NCBI GenBank assembly: GCA_041748615.1
Contig: JBGTCY010000231.1
Span: 1 to 9,183, forward strand
Length of the DNA stretch: 9,183 nucleotides
Reading direction: 5' to 3'
From: JBGTCY01 sp041748615
GTDB lineage: Bacteria; Bacteroidota; Bacteroidia; Chitinophagales; CAIOSU01
Both the position numbers and the translations under genes were made by a program. Under the pieces are notes generated by a model. It was not told the origin of the DNA and did no database searches. It was given only the letters and a program-made list of their open reading frames with translations. Shown one piece after another: positions 7,801 through 9,183 of the stretch. Numbering within the stretch: the first letter of the stretch is position 1; every line of letters starts with the position of its first letter.

Positions 7801-9183
7801 CTGACTTACAGAATGTCAGTTGTAACGGGCAAGGTGATGGCAGTATTGAGCTAACAGTTTCCGGAGGTATAGCGCCATACGATTTTATTTGGTCGGATAA
7901 TTCAACCAATGAAGATTTAACAGGATTATCCGGAGGAAATTATAGCGTGACAGTGAGTGACAGTCTTGGATGCAGTAAATCTGAAACATACACCATCATT
8001 GAGCCGCTGCCGATTTTCCTGAGTGTTGCCGGACAAGTTAATGTATCCTGCGCGGGCGGACAAAACGGAAGTATTGACATCACCGTTGGCGGAGGATTCC
8101 TTCCCTATTCTTTCCTGTGGTCTGATAATTCAACCAATGAAGATTTGAATGGCGTCAGTGCCGGTAATTACGGAGTGACCGTTACCGATATTAGCGGTTG
8201 CTCTGATTCGCTTTCATTTACTATTACAGAACCAACTCCGCTTAACTTAACTTTTGCGACAACTGATGTCGTTTGTTCGGGTGATAATTCCGGCAATATT
8301 GACCTGACGGTGACAGGAGGCGTTTCACCTTACTCTTATCTTTGGTCAAACTTCAGCGTCACTCAAAACCAGAATAATGTTCAGGGAGGAAATTATTTCG
8401 TTGTGGTTACCGACAATCATGGATGCACTGTTTCAGGGAACACTACCGTAAATTCAGTTTCAGACATTCAAGCGACAGCAGTGATTACAAATGTCAGTTG
8501 CTTTGGTCAAAATGATGGAGCGATTGCAGTAACCGTCAATGGCGGCATTCCTCCTCTGACGTTCAGTTGGTCAAATGGCGCAAGCAGCCAAAATATCACC
8601 TCTCTTTCTGGAGGTACTTACACATTATTCATTACTGACAGTATCGGTTGCGCTGATACTTCTGTATTTGTCGTTGCCGAACCTCCGGCTTTGTTCCTGA
8701 ATCTTGCCGGACAGATCAACGCAAGTTGTTTTGGAAAAAATGACGGAAGCATTGACATTTCAGTTGCCGGTGGAAATCCTCCGTATTCCTTCCTATGGTC
8801 TGACAATTCAACAAGCGAAGACCTCCACAATGTCATCGCAGGAACTTATTCTGTCACCGTCAGTGACAACTTAGGATGCAGTGACTCCTCAACTTTTAAC
8901 ATTACTGAACCGGATGATTTGATTGTTGCTGCGGTAAATACTGCTGTAACTTGTGCGGGTGATTCCACCGGAAGCATCAGTCTGAATGTTTCTGGCGGAG
9001 TTCAACCTTACACCTACTTATGGTCAACTGGCGCTGTAACAGCAGACTTACCTAATCTTGTTGCAGGCACTTACATTTTCACGGTGACTGATTTTAACAG
9101 TTGTATCAAAACAGGCGCTTCAGTCATCACGAATGTTTCAAATATCACTATCAATGAGTCCGTAGAAAATGTTTCCTGTTTTG
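4746..9183 (+). CDS. large secreted SprB-repeat surface protein (partial, 3' end outside window)
   Basis: The frame is open for 1479 codons and runs off the window. The ATG at 4746 is the first after an in-frame TAA at 4710; Met8 (4767) is a possible alternative. The order is: signal peptide (about 1-28), a cysteine-containing beta-type domain (29-145, with Cys44, 73, 103, 129 and an acidic loop NDDNGPDC), a second domain (about 146-222, Cys158 and 211), four Ig-like repeats (about 223-552) and SprB-type repeats (from about 553). SprB units follow SCxGxxDGSI, then GGxxPYxxxWS, then AGxYxVTVTDxxGC. SprB of Flavobacterium johnsoniae is a giant cell-surface adhesin moved by the gliding machinery. 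Such proteins usually end in a type IX sorting or gliding-motility C-terminal domain, expected here beyond 9183. Adhesin or filament function is inferred from repeat type; motility itself is not shown. Recognition of the repeat family is secure; the N-terminal domains are not firmly assigned. Confidence 0.92.
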   Translation, partial: MSQILRLMVRFASTFFLLCVITFESSSQCPISAFQAFSGGNPPCGAFTQGNIGSGTYATFSVVANASYTFSTCGTSFDTQISGYTAGNNFIAGFYNDDNGPDCGGTAASINWTSTLTGQIRVMVNRWNCQGHDFTGVSAVLKYRQNPPVLSAVSNTLCGGGQTTITANQILGAWSIVAGGGTLSGTADNSRIYTAPNANQTNTIRYSIGQCTQDIDITSFASPTVTLVGSTIICSGIPTILEAQAAAGSGSITNFNFLRNGISVQSGLNNTYNATQAGNYSVVVTQNAGGCTATSNTLVLDFFQSPTVSISGTSTTICQGQSSTITANATAGTGFITNYNFLRNGVSVQSGSNNTFSATLAGDYTVIVTQSGGSCTGTSNTFSLNVNAVPSVFITGAANICQGAAVLLSTSASAGSGSITNYQWQQNGNNIIGANSPTYSVTQQGIYTVVVTNSNNCSATSPSVTINVSQNPFVFVDGDSFYCQGSSTILTATAFAGSGTITTYQWKQGGGNIGTNSSTLNVNFQGSYTVVVTNSFGCSTESAPITVLEKPNPSVSATSINPTCFGLQNGSATALPSGGQSPYTYAWSNTNPTQTTQIATGLGIGTYHVTITDIFGCSAVSNDVTLTTPPELFITPVDSGDASCAGVNDGFVEVAGSVGTPPYLYSLNGSPFQPSGRFNNLSAGVYTATVQDALGCQKSTVITLDNLTTVLLSVDSIRNISCNGANDGYFSLVALNGISPYSYSTDGIFFQQSHEFFNVTPGNYNVLVKDAAGCQAVTGLVVTQPPVLAITMNAVINSSCAGNADGSINLTVTGGTLPYTYSWSNGDTTEDLSGIGAGIYNLTVVDANNCSATISATITEPLPLSVGLASIRNVSCFGKSDGEIDISVSGGIPPYSFNWSNGKTTEDNLQIPAGTYSVTVADANGCSDSLSYNVTEPDLISISLSVTDVVCSGDNSGSIDVTVSGGITPYTFLWSNFSTSQNLSNVTSGSYTVIVTDATACSVSGNASINALSNITINTDLQNVSCNGQGDGSIELTVSGGIAPYDFIWSDNSTNEDLTGLSGGNYSVTVSDSLGCSKSETYTIIEPLPIFLSVAGQVNVSCAGGQNGSIDITVGGGFLPYSFLWSDNSTNEDLNGVSAGNYGVTVTDISGCSDSLSFTITEPTPLNLTFATTDVVCSGDNSGNIDLTVTGGVSPYSYLWSNFSVTQNQNNVQGGNYFVVVTDNHGCTVSGNTTVNSVSDIQATAVITNVSCFGQNDGAIAVTVNGGIPPLTFSWSNGASSQNITSLSGGTYTLFITDSIGCADTSVFVVAEPPALFLNLAGQINASCFGKNDGSIDISVAGGNPPYSFLWSDNSTSEDLHNVIAGTYSVTVSDNLGCSDSSTFNITEPDDLIVAAVNTAVTCAGDSTGSISLNVSGGVQPYTYLWSTGAVTADLPNLVAGTYIFTVTDFNSCIKTGASVITNVSNITINESVENVSCF
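5412..6401 (+). repeat. four tandem Ig-like repeats, 82-84 residues
   Basis: Four units have first cysteines at residues 234, 318, 401 and 483 (bases 5445, 5697, 5946, 6192), giving spacings of 84, 83 and 82 residues. Each follows the pattern ICxG, then AxAGSGxIT with an aromatic-rich strand, then GxYxVVVTxxxxxC. The second cysteine is 57, 57, 56 and 55 residues after the first. Units 1 and 2 are the most alike (both contain FLRNG and SVQSG) and look like a fairly recent duplication. In units 3 and 4 the FLRNG strand is replaced by a tryptophan strand (YQWQQNG, YQWKQGG). Such modules in Bacteroidota surface proteins are usually spacers or binding domains. Confidence 0.8.
6402..9183 (+). repeat. 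SprB-type repeat array, 12 complete units plus start of a 13th
   Basis: First cysteines of the units fall at residues 564, 644, 722, 800, 876, 951, 1026, 1102, 1177, 1252, 1328, 1403 and 1478. Spacings are 80, 78, 78, 76, 75, 75, 76, 75, 75, 76, 75 and 75. The consensus is SCxGxxDGSIxxxVxGG, then PYxxxWSxG, then LxAGxYxVTVTDxxGC, usually ending in a TEP linker. The second cysteine follows the first by 53, 52 and 52 residues in units 1-3 and by exactly 50 in units 4-12. The first three units are the most divergent. The array continues beyond the window. Confidence 0.92.
7323..9183 (+). repeat. higher-order three-unit repeat, period exactly 678 bases
   Basis: SprB units 5-13 group into A-B-C triplets. 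The Glu-Pro codons opening type A are at 7323, 8001 and 8679, and those opening type B at 7551, 8229 and 8907; all steps are 678. First-cysteine codons repeat at the same step for A (7371, 8049, 8727), B (7596, 8274, 8952) and C (7821, 8499, 9177). Type B has Ser-Gly or Thr-Gly where other units have Asp-Gly or Asn-Gly, and it lacks the closing Glu-Pro, ending instead in linkers such as INALSN, VNSVSD and ITNVSN. Copies have diverged by substitution but show no net length change at the anchors checked. Confidence 0.88.

Noticed and set aside
7685..8836. Two minus-strand open frames (7685-7909 and 8618-8836) with similar peptides (both contain LVELSD and YG..PP)
   Set aside because: They are antisense shadows of the repeats: the resemblance comes from the repeated DNA, and both lie inside the coding frame of the surface protein.
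6402..9183. Repeat array considered as a CRISPR or non-coding satellite
   Set aside because: The repeats keep one open frame throughout, vary mainly by codon-compatible substitutions and match the SprB repeat consensus, so they are protein-coding.

Overview
The window looks like a chromosomal segment from a member of the Bacteroidota. The evidence is a long secreted protein built from SprB-type repeats (a family linked to gliding and type IX secretion), start codons without clear Shine-Dalgarno sequences, AT-rich intergenic DNA, and a LepA sequence of the kind seen in that phylum. The genus cannot be named from the sequence.

Layout. Positions 79-2793 hold two housekeeping genes on the plus strand: lepA (elongation factor 4) and, 36 bases later, folD (bifunctional methylene-tetrahydrofolate dehydrogenase/cyclohydrolase). 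After a short spacer with a four-copy heptanucleotide repeat comes a minus-strand, plant-type L-asparaginase/isoaspartyl peptidase with a probable signal peptide (2902-3927). It is divergent, across 77 bases, from a DJ-1/PfpI-family protein (4005-4562). An AT-rich spacer (4563-4745) precedes a very large exported protein. That protein is open from 4746 to the end of the window, 1479 codons without a stop, so its C-terminus is missing.

The large protein is the most interesting object. In order it has a signal peptide, a cysteine-rich beta-type N-terminal domain, a second small domain, four Ig-like repeats, and twelve complete SprB-type repeats plus the start of a thirteenth. From the fifth SprB unit on, the repeats form a higher-order array: three distinguishable unit types (A, B, C) recur with a period of exactly 678 bases (226 residues), with no net insertion or deletion at any anchor checked. 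Every Ig-like and every complete SprB unit carries one pair of cysteines. Their spacing shrinks from 57 residues at the N-terminal end to 50, then stays at exactly 50 for nine consecutive units.

How the genes relate. lepA and folD probably share a transcript but are functionally unrelated. The divergent pair may both act on damaged proteins: isoaspartyl peptides in one case, glycated or otherwise damaged proteins in the other. That link is inference. The repeat protein is probably a surface adhesin or filament exported by the type IX system. The sorting domain that would confirm this lies outside the window. No mobile elements, CRISPR arrays, tRNA or rRNA genes were seen.
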